Assembly: GCF_000716545.1 (NCBI RefSeq)
Contig: NZ_JNWZ01000001.1
Span: 1 to 64,000, forward strand
Direction of reading: 5' to 3'
Length of the DNA: 64,000 nucleotides
Source: Kitasatospora phosalacinea
GTDB lineage: Bacteria > Actinomycetota > Actinomycetes > Streptomycetales > Streptomycetaceae
Shown: in pieces, positions 21,780 through 29,950 of the stretch
How positions within the stretch are numbered: position 1 is the first letter of the stretch
Layout: each line of letters starts with the position of its first letter
Notes under the pieces: generated by a model
Database searches by the model: none
Told to the model about the DNA's origin: nothing
Seen by the model: the letters and a program-made list of their open reading frames with translations, nothing else
Made by a program: the position numbers and the translations under genes

Positions 21780-24700
21780 ATGACCGACGGCGGCCACGCC
21801 CCCAGTGCCGGTCCCCTCGCGCCCGAACCCGGGCCCGGCGGACCCGTCCCGGAGCCCCACCTCGGCGCGCCCCTCCAGCCCGCCGCGCCCGCCGGGCCCT
21901 GGCACGGCGACCAGCGGCCCGCGTACACCTTCCTCGACCAGCCCGACGGCGAGGAGGAGGACGACGTCCTGTTGATGCCCGGCCCGCAGACCGCCTGGGG
22001 CGAAGCCGCGCAGGGCGTCGAGGCCGTCGTCGGCGAACAGCCGCCCGGCACGCCCGTCGCGCCGTCCTGGCCGCCGCTCGCGCCCCCCCTGCTCACCGTC
22101 GCGGTGCCCGCCGAGCCCACGCCGCTGGTGCCGGCCGAGGCCGCCCGGGCCGTCCAGGCCGAGACCGCTCCGATCGCGGCCGTCCCGGCCGAGGGCGCAC
22201 CGGCCGAGGCCGCGCCGGCGGAGGCCGCGCCGACGGCGGAGAGCGCCGAGGCGCCCGCCGATGGGGCGGGCGGCAGCGGCACCCTGCACCTCGGCTCCCC
22301 GCCGGTCCAGCCCGCCCCCGCCGCCGTCCAGCAGCCCGCGCCGCCGCAGCCGCGCCGCCCGCTGCACGCCGGACCGCCGATCCCCGACCCGTCCCTGATG
22401 ACCGGTCACGTCCCCGTCCGCTCCCTCGCCGACCGCGGCCCGTCCGCCCCCGGCGGCACGCCCGCGTACGGGGTGCCGGTGTCGGCCGCCGAGGCGGCGC
22501 CGCAGGTGCAGCCGCTCCAGGCGCAGGCCCCGGTGCAGCAGGCCCCGGTGCAGCAGGTGCCGGCCGGTACGCCCGTGCACGGCGTGCCGGCGCCGGTCGC
22601 GGTGCAGACCCCGGTCGTCCAGGTGCCCGCGCCCGTGCAGCCGCAGGTGGTCGAGGCCGCCGCGGCCGTCGCCGAACCGGTGGCGGCGGAGCCCGTCGCG
22701 CCGGTCGCCGCCGAGCCAGTGGAGCCCGTGGAGCCGGTGGCGCAGGCCGTGGCGGCTCCGGCGATCGTGGCCGAGGCGGTGGCCGCCGCGGTGGCCGAAC
22801 CGGCCTCCGAAGCCGCGCCCGAAGCCGCGCCCGCCGCGAACCTGGTCCCGGTGTTCGTCGAGCCCGTCGAACCGGCCGCCGGGCAGCAGGCCGCCGCGCC
22901 GTCGGTGGAGCCCGCCGCACCCGCCGCCGAGACGTCCGAGACCGCCGCCGTGGCAGTCGAAGCCGTTGACGCACCGTCGGCCGAGGCCGAGCAGCCCGCG
23001 CCCGCCGAGGCGGAGACCGCGCAGCCCGAGGCCGAGGCCGCGAACGCCGGGACGGTGAGCGGCGAGGCCGCCGCTGCGCCGATCCCCGAGCAGGCCGCGA
23101 AGTCGTCCGGCCGGGGCGCGCACCGGCGCATCTCCGCCTTCCTGGCCGCCCCCGCCGGCCTGCCGCTGCTGGAGCCGGAGGCTCCGGCCGCCGCCGAGGA
23201 GCCGGTCGCGCAGACCCCCGAGACGCCCGTCGCGGAGCCGGTGGCCGAGCAGGTCGAGCAGGTCGAGCAGCCCGAGCAGCCCCAGCAGGTCGAGGCGCCG
23301 GCCGTCGAGCCGGAGGCCGCGCCCGCCGCCGAAGCGGAGTCCGTCGCGGAGCCCGCCGCCGAGCCGGAGCCGCAGTCGGCCGAACAGCCCGCGGCCGTCG
23401 CCGCCGAGCCCGCCGAAGACCCCCGGCCCGAAGCCGAGGTCGCGCCTGCCGCCGAGCCGGTGGCCGAGCAGCCCGAGACCCCGACCGTCGAGGCCGAGCC
23501 CGAGCCCGAGGCCCAGCCCGAGGCCGCCCCCGCTGCCGAAACCGACGCCGCCCCCGCCGCCGAAGCCGAGCCCGTCGCCGAGCCCGAGCCCGCTGCCGAA
23601 GCCGAGCCCGCTGCCGAAGCCGAGTCCGTCGCGGGGGAGGAGCGTCCGCCCGCCGCGCCCGGCTACGACGAGGTCGGCCGGGAGGCCGTCCACCAGGTGA
23701 TCCGGGAGCGCCGCGACATCCGCAACGGCTTCCGGCCGGACGCGATCCCGCACGAGGTGCTGATCCGGGTGCTGGAGGCGGCGCACACCGCACCGAGCGT
23801 CGGCTACTCGCAGCCGTGGGACTTCGTGGTGATCCGCTCCGCGAAGACCCGCCGGAAGATGCACGAACTGGCCGAGCGCCAGCGCGAGGCGTACGCGGAC
23901 TCGCTGCCCAAGGGCCGGGCGAAGCAGTTCAAGGAAATCAAGATCGAGGCGATCGTCGAGACGCCGGTCAACATCGTGGTGACCGCCGACCGCACCCGCG
24001 GCGGCCGGCACACCCTGGGCCGGCACACCCAGCCGCAGATGGCCCCGTACTCGGCCGCGCTGGCGGTGGAGAACCTGTGGCTGGCGGCCCGCGCCGAGGG
24101 CCTGGGCGTCGGCTGGGTGAGCTTCTTCGACGAGGAGGAGCTGGTCCGCGAACTCGGCCTGCCCGAGCACCTGGAGGTCGTCGCCTACCTGTGCGTCGGC
24201 TACGTGGACGCGTTCCCGGACGAGCCGGAGCTGCAGCAGCAGGGCTGGGCGAAGAAGCGCCCGCTGTCCTGGGTGGTGCACGAGGAGCAGTACGGCAACC
24301 GCGCGCTGCCCGGCGAGGAGCCGCACGACCTGCTGTCCGACACCCTGCGCGGCATCCGCCCGCTGGACGCCAAGGCGCTCGGCGAGGCGTGGGACCGGCA
24401 GAAGCGGATGACCAAGCCCGCCGGTTCGCTCGGCGTGCTGGAGATGATCGCGGCCCAGCTGTCCGGCCTGGCCCGGCAGTGCCCGCCGCCGGTCCCCGAG
24501 CCCGGCTGCGTGGCGGTCTTCGCCGGCGACCACGGCGTGCACGCCCAGGGCGTCACCCCGTGGCCGCAGGAGGTCACCGCGCAGATGGTCGGCAACTTCC
24601 TGGCCGGCGGCGCGGTGGTCAACGCCTTCGCCGCGCAGGTCGGCACCGAGGTGTGCGTGGTCGACGTCGGCGTGGCCGCCGAACTGCCGGACGCCATCCA

Positions 24701-25400
24701 GCAGGGCCGCACCACCGGCCTGCTGCCGCGCAAGGTCAAGCCCGGCACCGACGACATGACGCAGGGTCCGGCGATGAGCCGGGACGAGGCGCTGCGCGCG
24801 GTCGAGGTCGGCATCGAGACCGCCCGCGACCTGGTCGCGGCCGGCAACAAGGTGCTGATCACCGGCGACATGGGCATCGCCAACACCACCGCCTCCGCCG
24901 CGCTGATCTCGGTCTTCACCGAGACCGACCCGGCCGAGGTGACCGGTCGCGGCACCGGCATCGACGACGAGACCCACGCCCGCAAGGTCGAGGTGGTCCG
25001 GCAGGCCCTCGACCTGCACAAGCCCGACCCGGCCGACCCGATCGGCGTGCTGTCGGCCGTCGGCGGCCTGGAGCACGCCGCGATCGCCGGCTTCCTGCTC
25101 GGCGCGGCCTCGCTGCGCGTCCCGGTGATCCTGGACGGCGTGATCGCCGGCTCGGCCGCCCTGGTCGCCAAGGCGATCGCCCCCGAGGTGCTGGCCGCCT
25201 GCATCGCCGGTCACCGCTCCGCCGAGCCCGGCCACCAGATCGCGCTCGCCAAGCTGGGCCTGCGCCCGCTGATCGACCTCGACCTGCGGCTCGGCGAGGG
25301 CACCGGCGCCCTGCTGGCCCTCCCGCTGGTGCAGAGCGCCGCCCGGGCGATGCACGATGTAGCCACCTTCGACTCCGCCGGAGTCACCGAGAAGGCCTGA
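21780..25400 (+). CDS. cobT: BluB-CobT fusion: DMB synthase plus nicotinate-nucleotide:DMB phosphoribosyltransferase, long disordered N-terminus
   Basis: This 1206-residue protein has three parts. Residues 1 to about 620 are low-complexity Pro/Ala/Val/Glu repeats (PVAAEP, EAEPAAE types), probably disordered. Residues about 625-845 are BluB (5,6-dimethylbenzimidazole synthase from FMNH2 and O2), with RRDIRNGFRPDAIP and EAAHTAPSVGYSQPWDFVVI. Residues about 850-1206 are CobT, with GSLGVLE, GDHGVHAQGVTPWP, MGIANTTASAALI and GEGTGALLAL, whose Glu1173 matches the catalytic Glu of Salmonella CobT. Product of the first enzyme is substrate of the second, making alpha-ribazole phosphate for the lower ligand of cobalamin. 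ATG 21780 has AAGGAG upstream; the catalytic domains are intact. Confidence 0.93.
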   Translation: MTDGGHAPSAGPLAPEPGPGGPVPEPHLGAPLQPAAPAGPWHGDQRPAYTFLDQPDGEEEDDVLLMPGPQTAWGEAAQGVEAVVGEQPPGTPVAPSWPPLAPPLLTVAVPAEPTPLVPAEAARAVQAETAPIAAVPAEGAPAEAAPAEAAPTAESAEAPADGAGGSGTLHLGSPPVQPAPAAVQQPAPPQPRRPLHAGPPIPDPSLMTGHVPVRSLADRGPSAPGGTPAYGVPVSAAEAAPQVQPLQAQAPVQQAPVQQVPAGTPVHGVPAPVAVQTPVVQVPAPVQPQVVEAAAAVAEPVAAEPVAPVAAEPVEPVEPVAQAVAAPAIVAEAVAAAVAEPASEAAPEAAPAANLVPVFVEPVEPAAGQQAAAPSVEPAAPAAETSETAAVAVEAVDAPSAEAEQPAPAEAETAQPEAEAANAGTVSGEAAAAPIPEQAAKSSGRGAHRRISAFLAAPAGLPLLEPEAPAAAEEPVAQTPETPVAEPVAEQVEQVEQPEQPQQVEAPAVEPEAAPAAEAESVAEPAAEPEPQSAEQPAAVAAEPAEDPRPEAEVAPAAEPVAEQPETPTVEAEPEPEAQPEAAPAAETDAAPAAEAEPVAEPEPAAEAEPAAEAESVAGEERPPAAPGYDEVGREAVHQVIRERRDIRNGFRPDAIPHEVLIRVLEAAHTAPSVGYSQPWDFVVIRSAKTRRKMHELAERQREAYADSLPKGRAKQFKEIKIEAIVETPVNIVVTADRTRGGRHTLGRHTQPQMAPYSAALAVENLWLAARAEGLGVGWVSFFDEEELVRELGLPEHLEVVAYLCVGYVDAFPDEPELQQQGWAKKRPLSWVVHEEQYGNRALPGEEPHDLLSDTLRGIRPLDAKALGEAWDRQKRMTKPAGSLGVLEMIAAQLSGLARQCPPPVPEPGCVAVFAGDHGVHAQGVTPWPQEVTAQMVGNFLAGGAVVNAFAAQVGTEVCVVDVGVAAELPDAIQQGRTTGLLPRKVKPGTDDMTQGPAMSRDEALRAVEVGIETARDLVAAGNKVLITGDMGIANTTASAALISVFTETDPAEVTGRGTGIDDETHARKVEVVRQALDLHKPDPADPIGVLSAVGGLEHAAIAGFLLGAASLRVPVILDGVIAGSAALVAKAIAPEVLAACIAGHRSAEPGHQIALAKLGLRPLIDLDLRLGEGTGALLALPLVQSAARAMHDVATFDSAGVTEKA

Positions 25401-25524
25401 CCCGCAGGCACCGGCCGCCCCCGCAGTGCGAGGGGGCGGCCGCCCCGCCGAACCCGTACCGGCTCAAGGGCGCGCCGGCACAGGGCAGCCCCCCAGTACC
25501 GCCGCCCACCCAGGAGCTCCCCTC

Positions 25525-26757
25525 ATGACCGCGCCCGCGCCCCACCCGTCCACCCAGGGCCTCACCCCGTACCCCGTCGGGCTGCTGCTCGCCGGCCGCC
25601 GCGTCGTCGTCATCGGCGGCGGGCAGGTCGCCCAGCGCCGGCTGCCCGCGCTGATCGCCGCCGGCGCCGACATCCACCTGATATCCCCGGCCACCACCCC
25701 CGCCGTCTCCGCGATGGCCGACGCCGGTGAACTCACCTGGCACCGGCGCCCCTACGCGGACGGCGACCTCGCCGACACCTGGTACGCGCTGGTCGCCACC
25801 GACGACCCGGCGGTCAACACCGCCGTCTCCGCCGAGGCCGAGCGCCTGCGGGTGTTCTGCTCCCGCAGCGACGACGCCTCCGCCGCCACCGCCTGGACGC
25901 CCGCCTCCGGCCACGACTCCGGCGCCACCGTCGCCGTCCTCACCGGAGACCCCCGGCACTCCGCCGCCCTGCGCGACTCCATCGTGGCCGGCCTGCGCGA
26001 CGGCTCCCTCGCCGCCCGCCAGTACCGGGCCCGGGACGCCGGCGTCGCCCTGGTCGGCGGCGGGCCCGGCGACCCCGACCTGATCACCGTCCGCGGCCGC
26101 CGGCTGCTCGCCGACGCCGACGTGGTCGTCGCCGACCGCCTCGCGCCGCGCGAACTGCTCGCCGAACTGCCCCCGCACGTCGAGGTGATCGACGCCTCCA
26201 AGATCCCCTACGGCCGCTACATGGCCCAGGAGGCGATCAACCGGACGCTGATCGAGCACGCCAAGGCCGGCAAGTTCGTGGTCCGCCTCAAGGGCGGCGA
26301 CCCGTACGTCTTCGGTCGCGGCGGCGAGGAACTGCTCGCCTGCGTCGAGGCCGGCGTCCCGGTCACCGTCGTCCCCGGCATCTCCTCCTCGATCAGCGTC
26401 CCCGCGGCCGCCGGCATCCCGGTCACCCACCGCGGCCTCACCCACGAGTTCACCGTCATCTCCGGCCACGTCGGCCCCGGCGACCGCTCCCTCACCAACT
26501 GGGCGGCCGTCGCGGGGATGACCGGCACCCTGGTCCTGCTGATGGCCGTCGACAAGATCGGCGCGATCGCCGCCGAACTCATCACCCACGGCCGGGCCGC
26601 CGACACCCCCGTCGCCGTGGTCCAGGAGGGCACCACCGCCGCCCAGCGCCGCGTCGACGCCACCCTCGCCACCATCGGCGAGACGGTCGCCGCGGAGGGG
26701 ATCAAGCCCCCGGCGGTCATCGTCATCGGCGACGTGGTCGGCGTCCTCCACCCCTAG
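25525..26757 (+). CDS. cobA: Uroporphyrinogen-III C-methyltransferase with precorrin-2 dehydrogenase-like domain
   Basis: This 410-residue CysG-like protein joins an N-terminal Rossmann domain to a SUMT domain. The first (residues about 10-165) has VVVIGGGQVAQRRLPALIAAGADIHLISP, the precorrin-2 dehydrogenase/ferrochelatase type. The second (about 170-410) has VALVGGGPGDPDLITVRGRRLLADADVVVADRL and VRLKGGDPYVFGRGGEE. It makes precorrin-2 from uroporphyrinogen III with SAM, feeding both cobalamin and sirohaem. The N-terminal domain may be only partly active: it lacks the usual long linker of CysG. ATG 25525 follows AGGAG. Confidence 0.92.
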   Translation: MTAPAPHPSTQGLTPYPVGLLLAGRRVVVIGGGQVAQRRLPALIAAGADIHLISPATTPAVSAMADAGELTWHRRPYADGDLADTWYALVATDDPAVNTAVSAEAERLRVFCSRSDDASAATAWTPASGHDSGATVAVLTGDPRHSAALRDSIVAGLRDGSLAARQYRARDAGVALVGGGPGDPDLITVRGRRLLADADVVVADRLAPRELLAELPPHVEVIDASKIPYGRYMAQEAINRTLIEHAKAGKFVVRLKGGDPYVFGRGGEELLACVEAGVPVTVVPGISSSISVPAAAGIPVTHRGLTHEFTVISGHVGPGDRSLTNWAAVAGMTGTLVLLMAVDKIGAIAAELITHGRAADTPVAVVQEGTTAAQRRVDATLATIGETVAAEGIKPPAVIVIGDVVGVLHP

Positions 26758-26766
26758 GCACGCACC

Positions 26767-26805
26767 ACCGGGGGCCCGGGCCCCGCCGTTCCCCGGGCCC
26801 CCGGT
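26767..26805 (+). terminator. Terminator after the cobalamin genes
   Basis: A perfect 14-bp stem (26767-26780 with 26792-26805) with an 11-nt loop begins 9 bp after the stop codon. Confidence 0.8.
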
Positions 26806-26833
26806 CCCTCCTCCGACGTGCGAAAATCGTCCG

Positions 26834-27637
26834 GTGTCCGAGCCTCTCACCGTCACCGACGCCGCCGACCCCCGGCTGAGCGACTACACCGACCTGACCG
26901 ACGTCGAACTGCGGCGCCGCCGGGAGCCCGCCGAGGGGCTGTTCATCGCCGAGGGGGAGAAGGTGATCCGGCGGGCGCTCGCCGCCGGGTTCCGGATGCG
27001 GTCGATGCTGCTGACCGCCAAGTGGCTGGGCGTGATGGCGGACGTGATCGCGGACGCCGACGCGCCCGTCCACCTGGTCGAGCCCGCGCTCGCCGAGCGG
27101 GTCACCGGCTACCACGTGCACCGGGGCGCGCTCGCCTCGATGGAGCGCAAGCCGCTGCCCACCGCGCCCGAGGTGCTCGCCGGAGCCCGCCGGGTGGCCG
27201 TCCTGGAAGGGCTGGTCGACCACACCAACCTCGGGGCGATCTTCCGTTCCGCGGCCGCGCTCGGCATGGACGCGGTCCTGCTCTCGCCGGACTGCGCCGA
27301 CCCGCTGTACCGGCGGGCCGTCAAGACCTCGATGGGCGCGGTCTTCTCCGTCCCGTACGCCCGGCTCGACCCGTGGCCTGAGGCGCTCGGCGCCGTGCGG
27401 GAGGCCGGGTTCGAACTGCTGGCGCTGACGCCCTCCGGCGCGGAGGACTTCACCAAGGCCCGCCCGCACCTGCTCCCGAAGGCCGCGCTGATGCTCGGCG
27501 CCGAGGGCGACGGCCTGACCCCGAAGGCGCTGGCCGCCGCCGGCCAGCGGGTGCGCATCCCGATGGCCCACGGAATCGACTCGCTGAACGTCGGTGCGGC
27601 CGCCGCCATCGCCTTCTACGCCGTCAACCACGGCTGA
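26834..27637 (+). CDS. SpoU/TrmH-family RNA 2'-O-ribose methyltransferase
   Basis: This 267-residue protein has an N-terminal RNA-binding substrate domain (about 1-105, including GLFIAEGEKVIRRALAAG) and a C-terminal SPOUT knot domain. The three SpoU motifs are visible: VDHTNLGAIFRSAAALG (motif 1 with Asn and Arg), LMLGAEGDGL (motif 2) and IPMAHGIDSLNVGAAAAIAFY (motif 3). It should methylate a ribose in rRNA or tRNA using SAM; the target is not readable. GTG 26834 is the start. The gene is monocistronic. Confidence 0.9.
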   Translation: MSEPLTVTDAADPRLSDYTDLTDVELRRRREPAEGLFIAEGEKVIRRALAAGFRMRSMLLTAKWLGVMADVIADADAPVHLVEPALAERVTGYHVHRGALASMERKPLPTAPEVLAGARRVAVLEGLVDHTNLGAIFRSAAALGMDAVLLSPDCADPLYRRAVKTSMGAVFSVPYARLDPWPEALGAVREAGFELLALTPSGAEDFTKARPHLLPKAALMLGAEGDGLTPKALAAAGQRVRIPMAHGIDSLNVGAAAAIAFYAVNHG

Positions 27638-27652
27638 CCGGACGGCCCGCGC

Positions 27653-28090
27653 TCAGCGGGCGGTGAACACCGCCGCGTCCGCGTCGTCCAGCACGAAGCC
27701 GTTGTCGAACCGGACGCGCACCGAGCTGCGCGGCCCCTGCGCCCGGAACTCCCGCCAGTGCGGCTCCAGTTCGGCGAGCTGCGCCTCCAGCCGGCGCAGG
27801 CTCTCCGCGGGCATGGTGTGCCCGTAGTCCTCGAACAGGGCCCGCAGCCGCTCGTACTCGCGGACCTCCTCGGGCGGCGGCAGCTCCCCGGTGACCCGGA
27901 CGACCGTGCCCTCGACGCCCGCGCCCAGCAGCAGGAAGCCGACCGCCGGGCCGTCCTCCCCGGCGGACGCCCCGCCCAGCGCCAGGTCCTCGACCAGCCT
28001 GACGCGCTCACCCTCCACCAGGGCCACCGCTCCCGCCACCTCTCCCGGTTCGTTCCGCACCGCCGCCGGACCGGCGCACGACGGCACCAT
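27653..28090 (-). CDS. Conserved hypothetical protein
   Basis: I do not recognise this 145-residue protein. It has no signal peptide or membrane segment. Its middle (LPPPEEVREYERLRALFEDYGHTMPAESLRRLEAQLAELEPHWREF) is strongly helical, probably coiled coil. The end, SVRVRFDNGFVLDDADAAVFTAR, looks like a beta hairpin. Composition is balanced and codon use is typical, which supports a real gene. ATG 28090 is the best start; a shorter version is possible. It is convergent with the SpoU gene, 15 bp apart. Confidence 0.6.
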   Translation of the reverse strand: MVPSCAGPAAVRNEPGEVAGAVALVEGERVRLVEDLALGGASAGEDGPAVGFLLLGAGVEGTVVRVTGELPPPEEVREYERLRALFEDYGHTMPAESLRRLEAQLAELEPHWREFRAQGPRSSVRVRFDNGFVLDDADAAVFTAR

Positions 28091-28154
28091 TATCCGGTGC
28101 TCGACGGGTCGTTCGGCTTCCGTCCGGGCCGTGCCGTCCGGTAGACAGTGCGGT

Positions 28155-29012
28155 GTGATCACCGATCTGCGGCACCGGCTCGTCGCCCGGCTCCGCCGCC
28201 TCGCCCGGCGCCCCGGCCACCGGGCCCCCCTCGCCGTGGCGGCCCTGCTCGCGCTGCCGCTGGGCGTGCCGTACGGCGTGGTGCACGACCCCCTGGCGCT
28301 GGCGTTCGTCCTCGGCGGGTTCCTCTGGACCGCCCTGGACATGCTGGTCCCCCCGTTCGCCGTCCCGCTGCTGCTGGTCGTCGGCCTGCCGGCCGCGCTA
28401 CTGGCGATCCGCCACCGCGAGCGCCTCAAGCACCTCAAGCGCCTCAAGTGCCCGTCCCGCCCCGGCAACAGCGCCCGGCTCTGCTGCGCCCTCGGCGTCG
28501 CGGCCGTCCTACTGGGCGTGGGCGTGGGCGTAGGTGCGGGCCTGCCCGGCGCGGACTCCGGGCTGCTCGGCCTCGGCGCCCTCACCCTGCTCGCCCTCCC
28601 CGTCGGCCGGCTGCTCCGGCACCGGACCTCCCGGGCCCGCCGCACCGCCACCCGCCCGCTCGGCCAGGGGCGCTGGGCCGCCGCACCGCTGCTGCTCGCC
28701 ACCGGCGCCCTGCTGGTCCACTACGACGTCCCCGCCGACGCCCGCTTCGCCGCCACCCGCCCCGCCCTCACCGCCCACGCCGAACACGCCCTCGCCACCG
28801 GCGACACCGCCCCCGCCTGGGTGGCCGGCTACCGCCTGGAACGCACCGAACTCGTCGGCGGTGGCGCCACCTTCACCGTCGCGGGCACCGGCGTCTTCGC
28901 CCCGCACGGCTACGCCTACTTCCCGCACGGCACCCCCGTCGGCGAGTCCGTCACGTACTGGACCGAGCTCGGCGACGGCTGGTACAGCTGGTCGGGCCCC
29001 GACCGCTTCTGA
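28155..29012 (+). CDS. Hypothetical membrane protein
   Basis: This 285-residue protein has about five hydrophobic segments in its first 175 residues: roughly 18-37, 38-55, 60-80, 105-130 and 130-150. A further segment, WAAAPLLLATGALLVHY, leads into a 100-residue C-terminal domain. That domain (VAGYRLERTELVGGGATFTVAGTGVFAPHGYAYFPHGTP) contains many aromatic and Gly residues and is probably extracellular. The GTG at 28155 gives a short basic N-terminus before the first segment. Function unknown. Confidence 0.55.
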   Translation: MITDLRHRLVARLRRLARRPGHRAPLAVAALLALPLGVPYGVVHDPLALAFVLGGFLWTALDMLVPPFAVPLLLVVGLPAALLAIRHRERLKHLKRLKCPSRPGNSARLCCALGVAAVLLGVGVGVGAGLPGADSGLLGLGALTLLALPVGRLLRHRTSRARRTATRPLGQGRWAAAPLLLATGALLVHYDVPADARFAATRPALTAHAEHALATGDTAPAWVAGYRLERTELVGGGATFTVAGTGVFAPHGYAYFPHGTPVGESVTYWTELGDGWYSWSGPDRF

Positions 29013-29023
29013 CCCGGCGGCCC

Positions 29024-29590
29024 TCACGCCGCCCGGCGCGCCGCCGGCGGGCTGATCGGCTGCGGCGCCGGCCGCCGCGGATCGTGGTGCCGGCGGCCGG
29101 TCAGGTCGCCGACCCGCAGCACCAGGTCCGGTGCCGGGGGAGCGGGCCACACCGCCAACCGGTGCTCCTCCAGCGGGCGGGCCGCGGTGTCCGCCTCCCG
29201 CCCGCGGTCCCGCCCGCGGGTCTGCACCCGCACCCGGTACCAGCCCGGCCCGGCGTGCGCCAGGTTCCCCGGCCCGGCGACGTCCACCCCGTCCCAGGCG
29301 CGCAGTCGCAGCTCACCGCTGCTGTGCAGGGACAGCTCCACCACGCTCTCCCACTCCGGCCCCGGCTCCGGCGGCCGCTGCGCGCAGCGCTCCACCCCCA
29401 GCCGGATCAGCCCGGTGTGCGTGCCGCACAGCACCGTCAGGTGGTCCGGGCAGCCCGCCGCCACCCCGTTCCCGTGGAACAGCCGGTCCAGCGCGTGCGC
29501 GTCCCAGCCGTCCGGCAGCTCCGGTCCGTACAGGAAGTACTGGCAGTACGCGACGTGCATCGCGTCGGTCGTCCACATCATGCGGCCCAT
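29024..29590 (-). CDS. Hypothetical protein, lineage-specific family
   Basis: This 188-residue protein of unknown function has an N-terminal AYCQYFLYG, a central beta-rich HLTVLCGTHTGLIRLGVE and WESVVELSLHSSGELRLRAWDG, and then GPGWYRVRVQTRGRDRGR followed by EEHRLAVWPAPPAPDLVLRVGD. The pattern recalls a common Streptomyces family of small beta-sandwich hypotheticals often encoded beside toxin or kinase genes. The tail is Pro/Arg-rich. I chose ATG 29590; MMWTTDA, nine bases later, is an alternative. No signal peptide is visible. Confidence 0.6.
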   Translation of the reverse strand: MGRMMWTTDAMHVAYCQYFLYGPELPDGWDAHALDRLFHGNGVAAGCPDHLTVLCGTHTGLIRLGVERCAQRPPEPGPEWESVVELSLHSSGELRLRAWDGVDVAGPGNLAHAGPGWYRVRVQTRGRDRGREADTAARPLEEHRLAVWPAPPAPDLVLRVGDLTGRRHHDPRRPAPQPISPPAARRAA

Positions 29591-29653
29591 GCTGCCGCTC
29601 CGTACTGACAAGCCGTCACCGCCACCCGGACACCCTCCGGTAGCCTCCCCGCC

Positions 29654-29850
29654 ATGCCGACCGTGCCGCCCCCCCGCCGCCGCAGGTGCGCCACCGCCTC
29701 GCCACCCACCCCGATCCGGGCGTCCGGACCGCACTGGTCGTCTCCGCCACTCCCGACGAACGCGGCCTGTTCGAACGGCTCACCGCCGATCCGGCGCCCC
29801 GGGTGCGCAAGCAGCTCGCCCAGTGCGACCACACCCCCGCCGAGCTGTGA
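29654..29850 (+). pseudogene. Frameshifted LRV/HEAT-like repeat gene remnant
   Basis: The frame from GTG 29686 to TGA 29850 reads VRHRLATHPDPGVRTALVV, then RGLFERLTADPAPRVRKQLA, which has the form of leucine-rich-variant or HEAT-like repeats. Its only good start, ATG 29654 after CACCCTCCGGTAG, lies in another frame. The two frames meet in a run of seven C (29669-29675). A one-base change there would give an intact protein of about 65 residues. It is either a true pseudogene, a slippage-controlled small gene or a sequencing error. Confidence 0.5.
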
Positions 29851-29950
29851 CGGGCCTGCCCGGGCGGGGAAGGGGGCGTCCACCTGAGAGCGCACGACAC
29901 CTCGGGGACGCGCCGCTGCCCGGACAGCCGCCCATGCGGCGCGTCGAGCC

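Noticed and set aside
21126..25355. Very long Gly/Arg-rich open frame antisense to bluB-cobT
   Set aside because: It mirrors the codon bias and repeats of the real gene and shows no domain. The same applies to other long antisense frames, for example opposite rel at 59947-63411.
29654..29887. 77-codon frame beginning MPTVPPPRRRR as an independent gene
   Set aside because: It is Ser/Pro/Arg-rich and out of frame with the clear repeat-protein sequence in the same DNA. It is better explained as the 5' end of a frameshifted gene.
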